This document shows positions 1 to 8,599 of a stretch of 64,000 bases of DNA, piece by piece. Source of the stretch: Lachnospiraceae bacterium (GTDB taxonomy: Bacteria > Bacillota > Clostridia > Lachnospirales > Lachnospiraceae); assembly GCA_029054245.1 (NCBI GenBank), contig JAIDFQ010000061.1, positions 25,013 to 89,012 on the forward strand, read 5' to 3'. Within the stretch, counting starts at the first letter, position 1. The number at the start of each line of letters is the position of its first letter. The notes under the pieces are model-generated. The model did no database searches. It saw nothing but the letters and a program-made list of their open reading frames with translations, and was not told the origin of the DNA. The translations under genes and the position numbers were made by a program.

Positions 1-9
1 TTTTACAAA

Positions 10-189
10 TTACGCCGTCCAAAATGCCGATGGCAAATCCCAACTCCACAAAGCCGCTGCAATTGTAGCGCAAACCATTGTCATGCACAAGGTAGGCCAA
101 GTAACCCTGGCTGCCCGATCTGTCTTTTTTGCTCCTAGGTTCTGCCCGATCATTCCCACAATGCCTGTCATGCCTTGTAGATTGCCCAT
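10..189 (-). pseudogene. MATE-family efflux transporter fragment
   Basis: A 60-codon minus-strand reading frame carries GQNLGAKKTDRA near residues 15-26. This is the loop motif of MATE/NorM multidrug or Na+ antiporters, followed by a hydrophobic stretch. Intact MATE proteins are about 450 residues with 12 membrane segments, so only one internal piece survives here. A TAA lies directly upstream of its ATG and another TAA closes it at 10-12. I infer a decayed gene; more of it may lie left of the window. Confidence 0.5.
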
Positions 190-259
190 TGCACCTTACA
201 AGGCACGACAAAGAAAGTTCGCCTTTGTTGCAAAGCATACTCAACAACTTCCGATTCCT

Positions 260-964
260 TTATAACAAATCTTTGGTTTCCGCATGCAAAATGGACAACA
301 CAGCAAACGCAAACGATGCAATTGTCAAGATTACAGGAAATACCAGATTACCGGCTAATGAAAAATCCCCGATATTTGCCTGTGTGAGAAAAATCAGGAT
401 AAAAGAAACAACAATGGTTGCCTTGGATGACTTCATTGTCATTCCAACAAACAATGCGATGAAACTCATGCTTACGATTACCATCGACTTTATCAGAAGC
501 TGGATGTAAAAAGACAGGCTTCCCATATGAAAATCTATGACAAAGGATGACTCCATACTTTGGGATCCTATATAAACAAAGCCATAAATAAAAAGCTTCG
601 TCACCATCAACGCAGTCAGATTGAAAAGCCACACTGCTATCATTTGGGAGGCTAAAATCTTTTGCCTTTTAATGGGATAGGAAAACATCAGATTCATTGT
701 CTTATTCTTATATGCACTTACGATAAAAGAAGAGAGCATGACGCTTGTAAAAATCAAAAAAGACATACTTGTAAATAACTCAATGGGCGCTGAAATCACG
801 TTCATTCCCTCCGCCGCATCCAATGTACCGTCCGGGTCTTCTGCAATCCCCAAAAAAGCCAGCGCAAATATAAACAGGCACAGAACTGCTGCTAGAATCA
901 GCGCATTGCGGATATATTTTCCAATATTATTTTTCTTCCATTCAAGTTTGATCAACTTTAACAT
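260..964 (-). CDS. ABC-2 type transporter permease (bacitracin/lantibiotic exporter type)
   Basis: This 234-residue protein has about six hydrophobic segments (roughly residues 20-40, 60-82, 105-130, 150-172, 180-200 and 205-226) and no soluble domain, as expected for the membrane subunit of an ABC-2 exporter. It starts 4 bases after the ATPase stop codon, with a GGGAGG ribosome site in between, so the two are co-translated. With the histidine kinase and response regulator upstream it forms a four-gene unit of the kind that senses and exports peptide antibiotics (BcrAB or LanFEG-like). The substrate cannot be read from sequence. Confidence 0.82.
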   Translation of the reverse strand: MLKLIKLEWKKNNIGKYIRNALILAAVLCLFIFALAFLGIAEDPDGTLDAAEGMNVISAPIELFTSMSFLIFTSVMLSSFIVSAYKNKTMNLMFSYPIKRQKILASQMIAVWLFNLTALMVTKLFIYGFVYIGSQSMESSFVIDFHMGSLSFYIQLLIKSMVIVSMSFIALFVGMTMKSSKATIVVSFILIFLTQANIGDFSLAGNLVFPVILTIASFAFAVLSILHAETKDLL

Positions 965-968
965 AATC

Positions 969-1880
969 CTACGCCTCCCTCGTCAGCTTCAGGAAATAAT
1001 CCTCAAGGCTTTCTGATTTCTTACCAATAGAGCTGATCCCCACCTGGTTCATAGCTAATGCCTTTGCAATCTCATTTGTGTCAACCTGGGCATCATAAAT
1101 ACGGATGCCAACTCCATCTATCACCTTAAATTGATCCAGTCCCATTTTATCCGCCAGAACATACGCTGCCTTTTTGGAATCACTGACTGCAAGTTCTATA
1201 TAGGCGGTGTTCCGCTCGGAAATCTCTTTCATGGAAATTTCATTCATCATCTTTCCATGGTGAATGATGCCAATGGTATCTGCAATGCTTTCCACCTCGG
1301 AAAGCATATGGCTGGATAGAATGATCGTAATTCCATATTCGGCACGCAGCATCTTAAACAAATCCCTAAGCTGCTTCATTCCGACTGGATCAAGTCCATT
1401 GGTGGGCTCATCAAGCACCAAAAGTTCCGGCTTACAGAGAATCGCCCGGGCAATTCCCAGACGCTGCTTCATTCCCAATGAGTAGCTTTTTACCGGCTTT
1501 TCCGCTGCTTCTGACAATCCCAGCATATCCATTGTATTCTCTACACTGCCGGGCATATAATATCCCATATACTCTGTATGAAGCTTCAGATTATCTTTCC
1601 CGCTCATATGGTCGTAAAAGCTGGGGAATTCAATCATACTTCCCATCCTCTTTAGTACCTCATAAGAGGTCGGCGTAAGTTTTTCTCCAAACAGCATTAC
1701 CTCCCCTTCCGTCGGCTTCCAAAGGTTTGTAATCATTTTCATCACTGTCGTTTTTCCGGCCCCATTGGGTCCTAAAAATCCATAAATTTCCCCCTTTTTC
1801 ACATGAATACTTACGTTTTTAACCAAATCCCTTCCATCAATGGTTTTTGTTAATTGGTTCGTCTGTAAAATATCTGGCAT
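969..1880 (-). CDS. ABC transporter ATP-binding protein (BcrA/LanF-like)
   Basis: This ATPase energises the neighbouring permease at the inner face of the membrane. Walker A GPNGAGKTT is at residues 37-45, the signature SLGMKQR near 131-137, and Walker B LLVLDEPTNGLDP near 153-165 with the H-loop SSHMLSE after it. The length of 303 residues and the C-terminal extension fit the bacitracin/lantibiotic export group. I place the start at the ATG at 1880, because AAAGGAGG sits 8 bases before it; an in-frame GTG lies two codons upstream. It is separated by 87 bases from the histidine kinase and probably belongs to the same transcription unit. Confidence 0.9.
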   Translation of the reverse strand: MPDILQTNQLTKTIDGRDLVKNVSIHVKKGEIYGFLGPNGAGKTTVMKMITNLWKPTEGEVMLFGEKLTPTSYEVLKRMGSMIEFPSFYDHMSGKDNLKLHTEYMGYYMPGSVENTMDMLGLSEAAEKPVKSYSLGMKQRLGIARAILCKPELLVLDEPTNGLDPVGMKQLRDLFKMLRAEYGITIILSSHMLSEVESIADTIGIIHHGKMMNEISMKEISERNTAYIELAVSDSKKAAYVLADKMGLDQFKVIDGVGIRIYDAQVDTNEIAKALAMNQVGISSIGKKSESLEDYFLKLTREA

Positions 1881-1967
1881 ATCCACTGCCTCCTTTCAAA
1901 AACCATTATAGTGGTCTCGTTTTTCAAAACTCTTGCATAATTCTTACAAATTCCTTTCGCGACGAAT

Positions 1968-2906
1968 TTAATATAATATTTTTTTCAATTTTACTGTAAA
2001 CACCGTCTTTATATGGGGCTCACTTTCCAGCAGGATATCGCCTCCCATCTGTCTCGCAAGATTCCTGGCAATGGTCAGCCCTAATCCATTTCCCTGTATC
2101 TGCCGGTTTCTGGAATCATCCATTGTATAGAGCCTTTCAAACACACTTGCCGCAAACTCCTTTTCAATCCCCTTGCCTTTATCCACGATATCTATATAAA
2201 TGAAGCCCTTTTCTTCCCACAGAAATAATCCTATATAGTTTCCGTCACTGCCATAGCGTATCGCATTGGACAACAGATTATTTAAAATTCTGTCTATCGA
2301 CTCCTTATCTCCCTGCACAAAAAAGTCCTGCTCCGGAATGGATATATCCACAGTAAATTCCTTTTGGAGCAGTAATTGGTAAAAATCAAGTATTCTTTCC
2401 CTACACAATTCATTGATATTGATTTTTGTTATTTCAATATTGACATCTCCGGCTTCCAGCTTTGCAAGAGTAAAAAACTGGTTTATCAATTCCATAACCT
2501 GTTTTGCTTTTGCTTCCACCTTTTGCAGGGTTTCATCCTCTTCATTTCCCATGCGCATAATCTCAAGATATCCTAAAATAACGGTCAACGGCGTTTTGAT
2601 ATCATGGGAGATATTGGCAAGCATCTTTTTAGAAACGTTCTCCTGCTTCCTGTAATCTGCTTTTATTTTTTGCCTGTCTAAAAGCATACGGTTGATCTGT
2701 CCGCTCAAATCCATCAGAATCTTATTATCCGTAAAAACCATAACTTTTTCATCGTTGTCTTTTTCTAAAATATCCCGCAGTTTTTCGCTGATTCTTTTCA
2801 ATTTCGTCTGTATTCCTTTGTTAAAAATAAACTGCTGATAAAATACAACTGCAAGCAGCAGGATTATCATGCAGACCAGAAAAAATATAATCGAACGATC
2901 GCTCAT
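1968..2906 (-). CDS. Sensor histidine kinase, single N-terminal membrane segment
   Basis: This 312-residue kinase has one membrane helix at residues 8-24 and no extracytoplasmic domain. The phosphoacceptor His101 lies in NISHDIKTPLTV, followed by an N box (NLLSNAIRYG), a G1 box (DKGKGIEKE) and a G2 box (GNGLGLTIARN). Kinases with almost no sensor domain often listen through the ABC transporter they control, which fits the adjacent exporter. Its ATG abuts the response regulator stop codon (TAAATG), so the two are translationally coupled. Its likely role is to phosphorylate Asp51 of that regulator. Confidence 0.9.
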   Translation of the reverse strand: MSDRSIIFFLVCMIILLLAVVFYQQFIFNKGIQTKLKRISEKLRDILEKDNDEKVMVFTDNKILMDLSGQINRMLLDRQKIKADYRKQENVSKKMLANISHDIKTPLTVILGYLEIMRMGNEEDETLQKVEAKAKQVMELINQFFTLAKLEAGDVNIEITKININELCRERILDFYQLLLQKEFTVDISIPEQDFFVQGDKESIDRILNNLLSNAIRYGSDGNYIGLFLWEEKGFIYIDIVDKGKGIEKEFAASVFERLYTMDDSRNRQIQGNGLGLTIARNLARQMGGDILLESEPHIKTVFTVKLKKILY

Positions 2907-3596
2907 TTAAGCCTCCCCTAGCTTATAGCCAATCCCCCATACCGTAACAATGTACTTTGGATTGCGGGGATTATCCTCTATTTTATTCCGTAGTCTGCTG
3001 ATATGGACATTGACTGCATTTTCATCCCCAACATAAATATCTTTCCACACGGAAGAATAAATCTGTTCCTTCGTATAGACCCTTTGAGGGTTTTTCATAA
3101 GCATCTTTAATATTTCAAACTCTTTTGCTGTCAGTTCTATTTTCTCTCCCTTTTTCAGCACAGTATAATCATTCGTGTTGATTACAAGCGTTCCCCTTGT
3201 TATATTGTGTTCCTCACTAGCTGCCCCTGCCGCATACTGTGTGCTCCTTCTGATATTTGCTTTCATTCTTGCCAGTACCTCTGTCACTGAAAAGGGCTTT
3301 GTAACATAATCATCTGCACCAAGACCTAAGCCCAACGACTTGTCGGAATCTGTATCTTTTGCAGAAATTATAATGATCGGCACCATGCTTTTTTCCCTTA
3401 TAATGTTCATTACCTTCATCCCGTCTATTTTGGGAATCATAAGGTCGAGCAGTACCAGACTGTATTCATCTTCAAAAAACTTCTTGCAGGCGCTTTCCCC
3501 ATCATAGGCGGTTACTACCTCAAAACCTTCCGTTCCAAGAAACCTTTTCAGCATATCGCTGATCTCTATATCATCCTCAATTAGTAATATCTTCAT
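2907..3596 (-). CDS. OmpR/PhoB-family response regulator
   Basis: The receiver domain (residues 1-115) has the acidic pair EDD at 7-9, phosphoacceptor Asp51 in LLDLMIPKIDG, and the conserved KPF lysine. A winged-helix Trans_reg_C domain occupies about 130-225. I chose the ATG at 3596, not an upstream in-frame ATG at 3623, because GGGGGAA precedes it at the right spacing and family members begin with KILLIEDD. It heads the four-gene operon RR-HK-ATPase-permease and probably autoregulates it from the spacer at 3597-3836. Confidence 0.92.
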   Translation of the reverse strand: MKILLIEDDIEISDMLKRFLGTEGFEVVTAYDGESACKKFFEDEYSLVLLDLMIPKIDGMKVMNIIREKSMVPIIIISAKDTDSDKSLGLGLGADDYVTKPFSVTEVLARMKANIRRSTQYAAGAASEEHNITRGTLVINTNDYTVLKKGEKIELTAKEFEILKMLMKNPQRVYTKEQIYSSVWKDIYVGDENAVNVHISRLRNKIEDNPRNPKYIVTVWGIGYKLGEA

Positions 3597-3836
3597 ATTT
3601 CCCCCATGCATTAAATGCACCAATCGTTCAACTATATCCCAGCCGAAAAAACAATGTTTAACATCAACCCAACAAATTATCTGTCTCTATCCTATTTTGT
3701 CAGTCTTTACCGATTATAGCAGAAAGGATCTGACCAATCAACAAAAATACATTAGAAGAAGGCAGTACCATCTATGTCCAATATAAAATCCAATGTGGAC
3801 AATCGCTTTTACCTCTGCACAAGTTTTGTCCTGTCA
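3597..3836. promoter_or_regulatory. Spacer upstream of the ABC/two-component operon
   Basis: This 240-base AT-rich spacer separates the end of the YesN gene from the start of the response regulator, both on the minus strand. It must hold the promoter of the downstream operon and the end of the yesN transcript. A loose inverted pair TGTCCA/TGGACA is visible near 3776-3800. I could not pick a convincing -35/-10 pair or a T-tailed terminator. Confidence 0.3.
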
Positions 3837-5336
3837 TCAAACATTATATTTCTTTCGGTATTCTTTTGGTGTTACTCCGTAAAAACGACGGAAAGTCTGT
3901 GTAAAATGCGATGGATCATTATAGCCAACGTATACGGCAATATCACTAATGTCCATCTGACTGCATTCCAGAAAACATTTTGCCTTTTTCATACGAAAAC
4001 TAATGAGATATTTCATAAATGTCTGCCCTGTATAGGATTTAAACTTTCTACTTAAATAACTGCTACTGACAAAATATTTCCGCTTCGCAAGTTCATCAAG
4101 AGAAATATCATAAGAATAGTTCCGTTCCAAATAGTCCAACAGATCTTCAATCATCGAACTATCCTCTCTCTCCGTATTTTTTTGACACACCTCTTTTAAC
4201 AACATGCTTACGTACTGCCTGATATCGTTCAAATCATAAAACCGATACAAATCCATTTTAAAATCAAACAACAAATATTCTGCCGATATTTTCTGGTTGC
4301 ACTGCCCCTCTTTTAGACAAAGTACTTTGTTCAATACAAAAAATATTTGCATGAGCGCTACAAAAAAGCTATAGATACTTATATCTCCTTTACCAGCTTT
4401 CAAAAAAATCTCCTGTATCACACTATCTGCTTCTTCTTCGCACCCTCTTTGTGCGGCATTGTAAAGCCTTAGTTCCTGTTCCCCTGTGACCACCTCACGG
4501 AAATCCTCATTCTGACTGTAGAAAAAGACCGAACCCTGTTTCAAAATCCGTTCATTCATGCTGTAGACACATTCTCTGTATGACTGTTCCAATTCTTTTT
4601 CCCCACTGTGCCAACAGCTAAAACTAATCCAAATTTTTTCTGCCTGTTGATATGCCATGTCCACCCCTGTGCTTCTTCCAAAATACTTGGATAAATCAAA
4701 TCTCTCCTCTGAAAATACAAGAAAAATACATTCTTTCTTCTCCTTAAAGAAAAATCCCCTTATCTGTTCAAATTTCCCATTTCTATTAAGCCATTCTTCC
4801 ATAAATGTCTTATGGCAGATTTTTTCTTTTCCATTCACCAAAACCATACAGTAATGTTTTTTCTCCTGTTCCCTGTTCCATCCGAACATCTGTCTGCAAA
4901 GTTTAGTATTCTGAACAATATAGGAAAAATCCAATAGTTCCCACATTTCCTGTCCCTTTCTTTTTGAATGTTCCCGCATTACATTTTCAATACTTGCCCG
5001 TAACTCATTTTCATTGACAGGTTTCATCAGATATTCTTTTACCCCATAGCGAATTGCAGATCTGGCATACTCAAAATCTGCATATCCCGTTTCAATCATA
5101 AGTTCCGTATCCAGTTCATGTATCCGAACATACTCTGCCAACTGCAGTCCATCCATCCCAGGCATCTTGATATCCGTAATGATCAAATCTGCCGGACATA
5201 TTTCAAGTAACTCCACTACATCCTGTCCGTTTTCACAGTCACCGCATATTTCAATAGGGAGTTCCATCTCTTCCAACATCTTAATCAATGCTTTTCTTGC
5301 AAAATATTCATCATCTGCCACAATTACTTTCATCAT
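3837..5336 (-). CDS. YesN-type response regulator with AraC DNA-binding domain
   Basis: The 499-residue protein starts with a receiver domain (phosphoacceptor Asp55 in ITDIKMPGMDG). A long linker of about 250 residues follows, and the protein ends with two AraC-type helix-turn-helix motifs (about 395-495; SSSYLSRKFK and YNDPSHFTQTFRRFYG). This layout is typical of YesN regulators that activate carbohydrate uptake genes in Clostridia and Bacilli. The start overlaps the end of the YesM gene with no gap (TAGATGATG), so the pair is co-translated. Either of two adjacent ATG codons could be used. Targets are probably local, but no sugar ABC permeases lie nearby. Confidence 0.9.
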   Translation of the reverse strand: MMKVIVADDEYFARKALIKMLEEMELPIEICGDCENGQDVVELLEICPADLIITDIKMPGMDGLQLAEYVRIHELDTELMIETGYADFEYARSAIRYGVKEYLMKPVNENELRASIENVMREHSKRKGQEMWELLDFSYIVQNTKLCRQMFGWNREQEKKHYCMVLVNGKEKICHKTFMEEWLNRNGKFEQIRGFFFKEKKECIFLVFSEERFDLSKYFGRSTGVDMAYQQAEKIWISFSCWHSGEKELEQSYRECVYSMNERILKQGSVFFYSQNEDFREVVTGEQELRLYNAAQRGCEEEADSVIQEIFLKAGKGDISIYSFFVALMQIFFVLNKVLCLKEGQCNQKISAEYLLFDFKMDLYRFYDLNDIRQYVSMLLKEVCQKNTEREDSSMIEDLLDYLERNYSYDISLDELAKRKYFVSSSYLSRKFKSYTGQTFMKYLISFRMKKAKCFLECSQMDISDIAVYVGYNDPSHFTQTFRRFYGVTPKEYRKKYNV

Positions 5337-7130
5337 CTACTCTTCCCCTTTCAACACCGGAAGTATAATTCTTATTTTTGTGCCATATCCCTCTTTACTT
5401 TCCAATAAAATGCCATACGATGAACCATAATAGTTCCGTATACGCATCTGAACATTTCTAATTCCAATCCCTCCCTTGTCTTTCTCCTGGATAGTCTCCA
5501 TTTCCTCATTTAACATATTTTGAAGCATTTTCAGTTTTTCTTTTGCGATCCCCACTCCATTATCCTCAATAACAATCTCTGCTTTTTCCTCATCAGTCCG
5601 ATTTGCTCTTATAACAATCCGCCCCTTTCTGCGTTTCTCTCCAATCCCATGATCAATCGCATTTTCTACCAAAGGCTGCAACAGGAATTTTAAAATCCGA
5701 CATTTTTCCAGCTCTGGTTCAATCTCATATGATACCTCAAATTTTTCCGGAAAACGTATCCTCTGTATTCGGATATAGTTTTGCAGATTGTCCAGTTCAT
5801 CCTGCAGTGATACCACCTGTCCCCCCTTTACATTGTAGAAAAAGATTCTGGACAGACTTTCTGAAATATCAGATATATATGGAATCTCATGCAGTCTTGC
5901 TATCGAACTCATTATATTTAAAGTATTATAAAGAAAATGAGGATTAATCTGATACTGTAGCATTTGAAGCTCCGTCTTTTTTTGAATCAATTCATTCTCA
6001 TATTCCCGAATAATATTTTCATGAATTCGTTTAATCATTGCATTATATCCAAACGCAATCTCCTGCACTTCTCTCGGGTATTCTTCCCGACACTCCATAT
6101 AATTTAATTCTTTTCTCTCTTTTGTCGCCGCTTGGCTCATGACAAGCGACATCGTTTTAATCGGAGCACTGATCCGTTTCATCAAAAGTGTTCCAACATA
6201 AATCTGCCCACACAATAACAAAATCACCCAAAACGCAAGTAGATTAATCCTACGCATTTCTCCTGAAATAAAGGAACTTCGTTTAACGCACTGAATCAGA
6301 CACCAATCCAGTGCTTCCAAATATTTCACATGCACTGCATAAGTCTCACCATTGATTTTCAGTCTCCCTGCCCCACCTCCCGTCTTTGCAAACTCCATAA
6401 TTTTTTCCTGTTCCTGCGCCCCAATTGCCGCACCAAACTCCTGATCAGACGCATAAATCACTCCATTTCCATTTAGGATATATTTTGACCAGCCATCCTG
6501 ATTCTCCAACGCATCAAAACGTTCCCGCATTGCTCCGAAATTCATATCTATATACACTGTCCCCAGGCTTTCTCCACGTGCGACCTCATAAAGCGGATAC
6601 TGAAATGTCAACAGGGAATATGGTACAAGATTGATTGTCCCTTCGTAAACATCTGTAACAAACATCCTGCTTTTACTGTTCTCATCTCCATAAAGAAGAT
6701 GTTCCCTTGCAAGTGTCACGCTAGTCTCAGAGTCCTCCACATAATTCCCGTAAATATCTCCCGAAGATGTCACCACCGTAATACGCAGCACATCGGAATT
6801 GGTCGTACATAAAACATTCAGAAGCCGGCTCATATATTGTTCGTCTGCAATTTTAAAATCCTGTCTCTGATTTTTTCCCTCTGTTACAATCCGCTCCACT
6901 TCATCATCCGCCAAATGTAAAAAGCGCATTTTATCAATAGCTGCCATCATAAAATCCAAGTCTGTTGCCCACTGCTCATCCTGTCGTTCGATATATATCT
7001 GATTGCTCCGCTCTGTTTCCCGTATATTTAGCATCAAGCAAACCAAAATAATAGCAACGGAAACAAACAGACAGCCCAACAAGCTGACCGTAAGCTGCAT
7101 TTGAAATGACATTTTCCCCATTTTATTCAT
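5337..7130 (-). CDS. YesM-type sensor histidine kinase (His_kinase family)
   Basis: A membrane helix near residues 10-32, a large extracytoplasmic cache-like region (about 35-285) and a second helix (about 295-315) lead into a HAMP-like linker. The histidine kinase motif YQINPHFLYNTLN follows, then a GHKL ATPase domain with DNGVGIAKE and GGIGIRNVQMR. This is the LytS/YesM class, which partners YesN. The start is set at the ATG at 7130, because GGGAG from the end of the upstream gene lies 8 bases ahead; an in-frame ATG at 7145 would overlap that gene further. It is coupled to the binding protein upstream and the regulator downstream. Confidence 0.9.
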   Translation of the reverse strand: MNKMGKMSFQMQLTVSLLGCLFVSVAIILVCLMLNIRETERSNQIYIERQDEQWATDLDFMMAAIDKMRFLHLADDEVERIVTEGKNQRQDFKIADEQYMSRLLNVLCTTNSDVLRITVVTSSGDIYGNYVEDSETSVTLAREHLLYGDENSKSRMFVTDVYEGTINLVPYSLLTFQYPLYEVARGESLGTVYIDMNFGAMRERFDALENQDGWSKYILNGNGVIYASDQEFGAAIGAQEQEKIMEFAKTGGGAGRLKINGETYAVHVKYLEALDWCLIQCVKRSSFISGEMRRINLLAFWVILLLCGQIYVGTLLMKRISAPIKTMSLVMSQAATKERKELNYMECREEYPREVQEIAFGYNAMIKRIHENIIREYENELIQKKTELQMLQYQINPHFLYNTLNIMSSIARLHEIPYISDISESLSRIFFYNVKGGQVVSLQDELDNLQNYIRIQRIRFPEKFEVSYEIEPELEKCRILKFLLQPLVENAIDHGIGEKRRKGRIVIRANRTDEEKAEIVIEDNGVGIAKEKLKMLQNMLNEEMETIQEKDKGGIGIRNVQMRIRNYYGSSYGILLESKEGYGTKIRIILPVLKGEE

Positions 7131-7135
7131 CTTGA

Positions 7136-8437
7136 CTACTCCCATTTCATATCATCCAGAATTTCATCTTTCCGCATTCGAATTGCTTCATCAAGTTCTT
7201 CCAGAAATTCCCTGACATCATACGTTTCATCCTGTCCAAGAATCAACCTTAACAGCCCCCGGTCTCTCACATCATTGACCTGCCCCGGTACTGTTACCAT
7301 TTCTAGCACAAACTCATTTTTTTTAAGCTTATCCACAAATCTTTGTGCAAAAGAAAGATCACCGTTTCCGCCTTTGATACAGGAATACGCCCCTGTACTC
7401 TCCGTATAGTACTTCATTACATCTTCCGACAAAAGATATTCCAGGAACTCCAGCACCGCTTCCGGATGTGCACATGTTGCAGATATTGCAATGCTTGAAT
7501 CCAATTTCACAAATACATCTGAATCATCTTCTCCATCCGTTGGGAAAGGAATAAACGCCATGTCTATGTCCGGATTTTGTTTTTTAATTGCAGAGTAAGC
7601 CCAATTTCCCTGAAGAAACATATAAGCTTTTTCTTGTGCAAATACGCTGATTGCTTCGTCATAACCGGTTTCCCATGACTTTTCCTGACCAAACTCCCGC
7701 AGTTTCAGATATTTTTCAAGTGAACTTGACATGCCAATATTTTCCTGAAGTGGTCTTGTACCTTCTGCCGCCATACAATACGCGTCTCTTCTGCTCCCCC
7801 ATTCGACCGTATATACAGCATCCCATCCCTGGTGAAATGTCCAATCATCCTTATCCGCAAATACCATCGCCTGCTCACCGTCCGCTTTGATTTCTTCCAA
7901 CAAATTATGCAACTCATCATAACTCTCTGGCACCCCCCAGCCTCTACGTTCTAGTAAATCACAATTCAAAAACAGACCACGGAAATTCACAGACAGCGGA
8001 AGAATATAAACTTTTTCATCCATCATCAGATATTCCTCATATCCCTCCATTATTCGATCTAAGAATCCAGTGTCATCAAGCGGCATAAGGTATCCTCCCA
8101 GTGCATATTGTCTGATGCTTTCATCAGAAGAGCCAATCATTTCAACAATATCAGGAAATTCTTCATTAAGAGCACGCATCTTCAATTCAGTATCCGGATT
8201 TGGCACGATGACAGTCCTTACCACAATCTCATCTTGAGACTGATTAAATTTATCTACAATGGTTTCAAAAATATGTGTCGTCTCCCGTTTTCTTAGAAAG
8301 AAAGATAATTCAATCGGTTCCTGGCTGTAGTTTTTTTTGCAGCTGCCACGCATCGGTTTTCCAGCTATAAATATTAAAGTAAGCAGCATTGCTCCGGCAA
8401 ACACAGTAAACCATTTCCTACTTTTTCTTTTCTTCAT
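7136..8437 (-). CDS. Extracellular solute-binding protein, family 1 (candidate co-sensor)
   Basis: This 433-residue protein has the fold signs of an ABC sugar-binding protein (VDKFNQSQDEI near the start, GGYLMPLDDTG, an AYMFLQGNWAYSA motif). Its N-terminus is a positively charged stretch followed by a hydrophobic helix at residues 10-26, without a clear lipobox. It may therefore stay as a membrane-anchored protein instead of a lipoprotein. It is the first gene of a three-gene operon with YesM and YesN and no permease genes accompany it. I infer that it presents ligand to YesM, as binding-protein co-sensors do in some clostridial three-component systems. Confidence 0.82.
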   Translation of the reverse strand: MKKRKSRKWFTVFAGAMLLTLIFIAGKPMRGSCKKNYSQEPIELSFFLRKRETTHIFETIVDKFNQSQDEIVVRTVIVPNPDTELKMRALNEEFPDIVEMIGSSDESIRQYALGGYLMPLDDTGFLDRIMEGYEEYLMMDEKVYILPLSVNFRGLFLNCDLLERRGWGVPESYDELHNLLEEIKADGEQAMVFADKDDWTFHQGWDAVYTVEWGSRRDAYCMAAEGTRPLQENIGMSSSLEKYLKLREFGQEKSWETGYDEAISVFAQEKAYMFLQGNWAYSAIKKQNPDIDMAFIPFPTDGEDDSDVFVKLDSSIAISATCAHPEAVLEFLEYLLSEDVMKYYTESTGAYSCIKGGNGDLSFAQRFVDKLKKNEFVLEMVTVPGQVNDVRDRGLLRLILGQDETYDVREFLEELDEAIRMRKDEILDDMKWE

Positions 8438-8522
8438 TTAACCACCCCTAGTTTTTTATTATAAAGTCGGTCCCTCTATTGTTCAAACACTCTTATCTTT
8501 ATATACACAAATAAGCATCCCC

Positions 8523-8558
8523 CGGGAGCAGCACCTCAAATCAGATGCGGTACTCCCG
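8523..8558 (-). terminator. Possible terminator after the carboxylesterase gene
   Basis: CGGGAG at 8523-8528 pairs with CTCCCG at 8553-8558, with an additional ACC/GGT pairing inside. It lies just downstream of the esterase stop codon and upstream of the binding-protein gene. The T-run expected on the minus strand is poor, so this is tentative. Confidence 0.35.
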
Positions 8559-8599
8559 TGAAATGCCTTTGGGCTTTTACATACTTAATTATCCACGTT

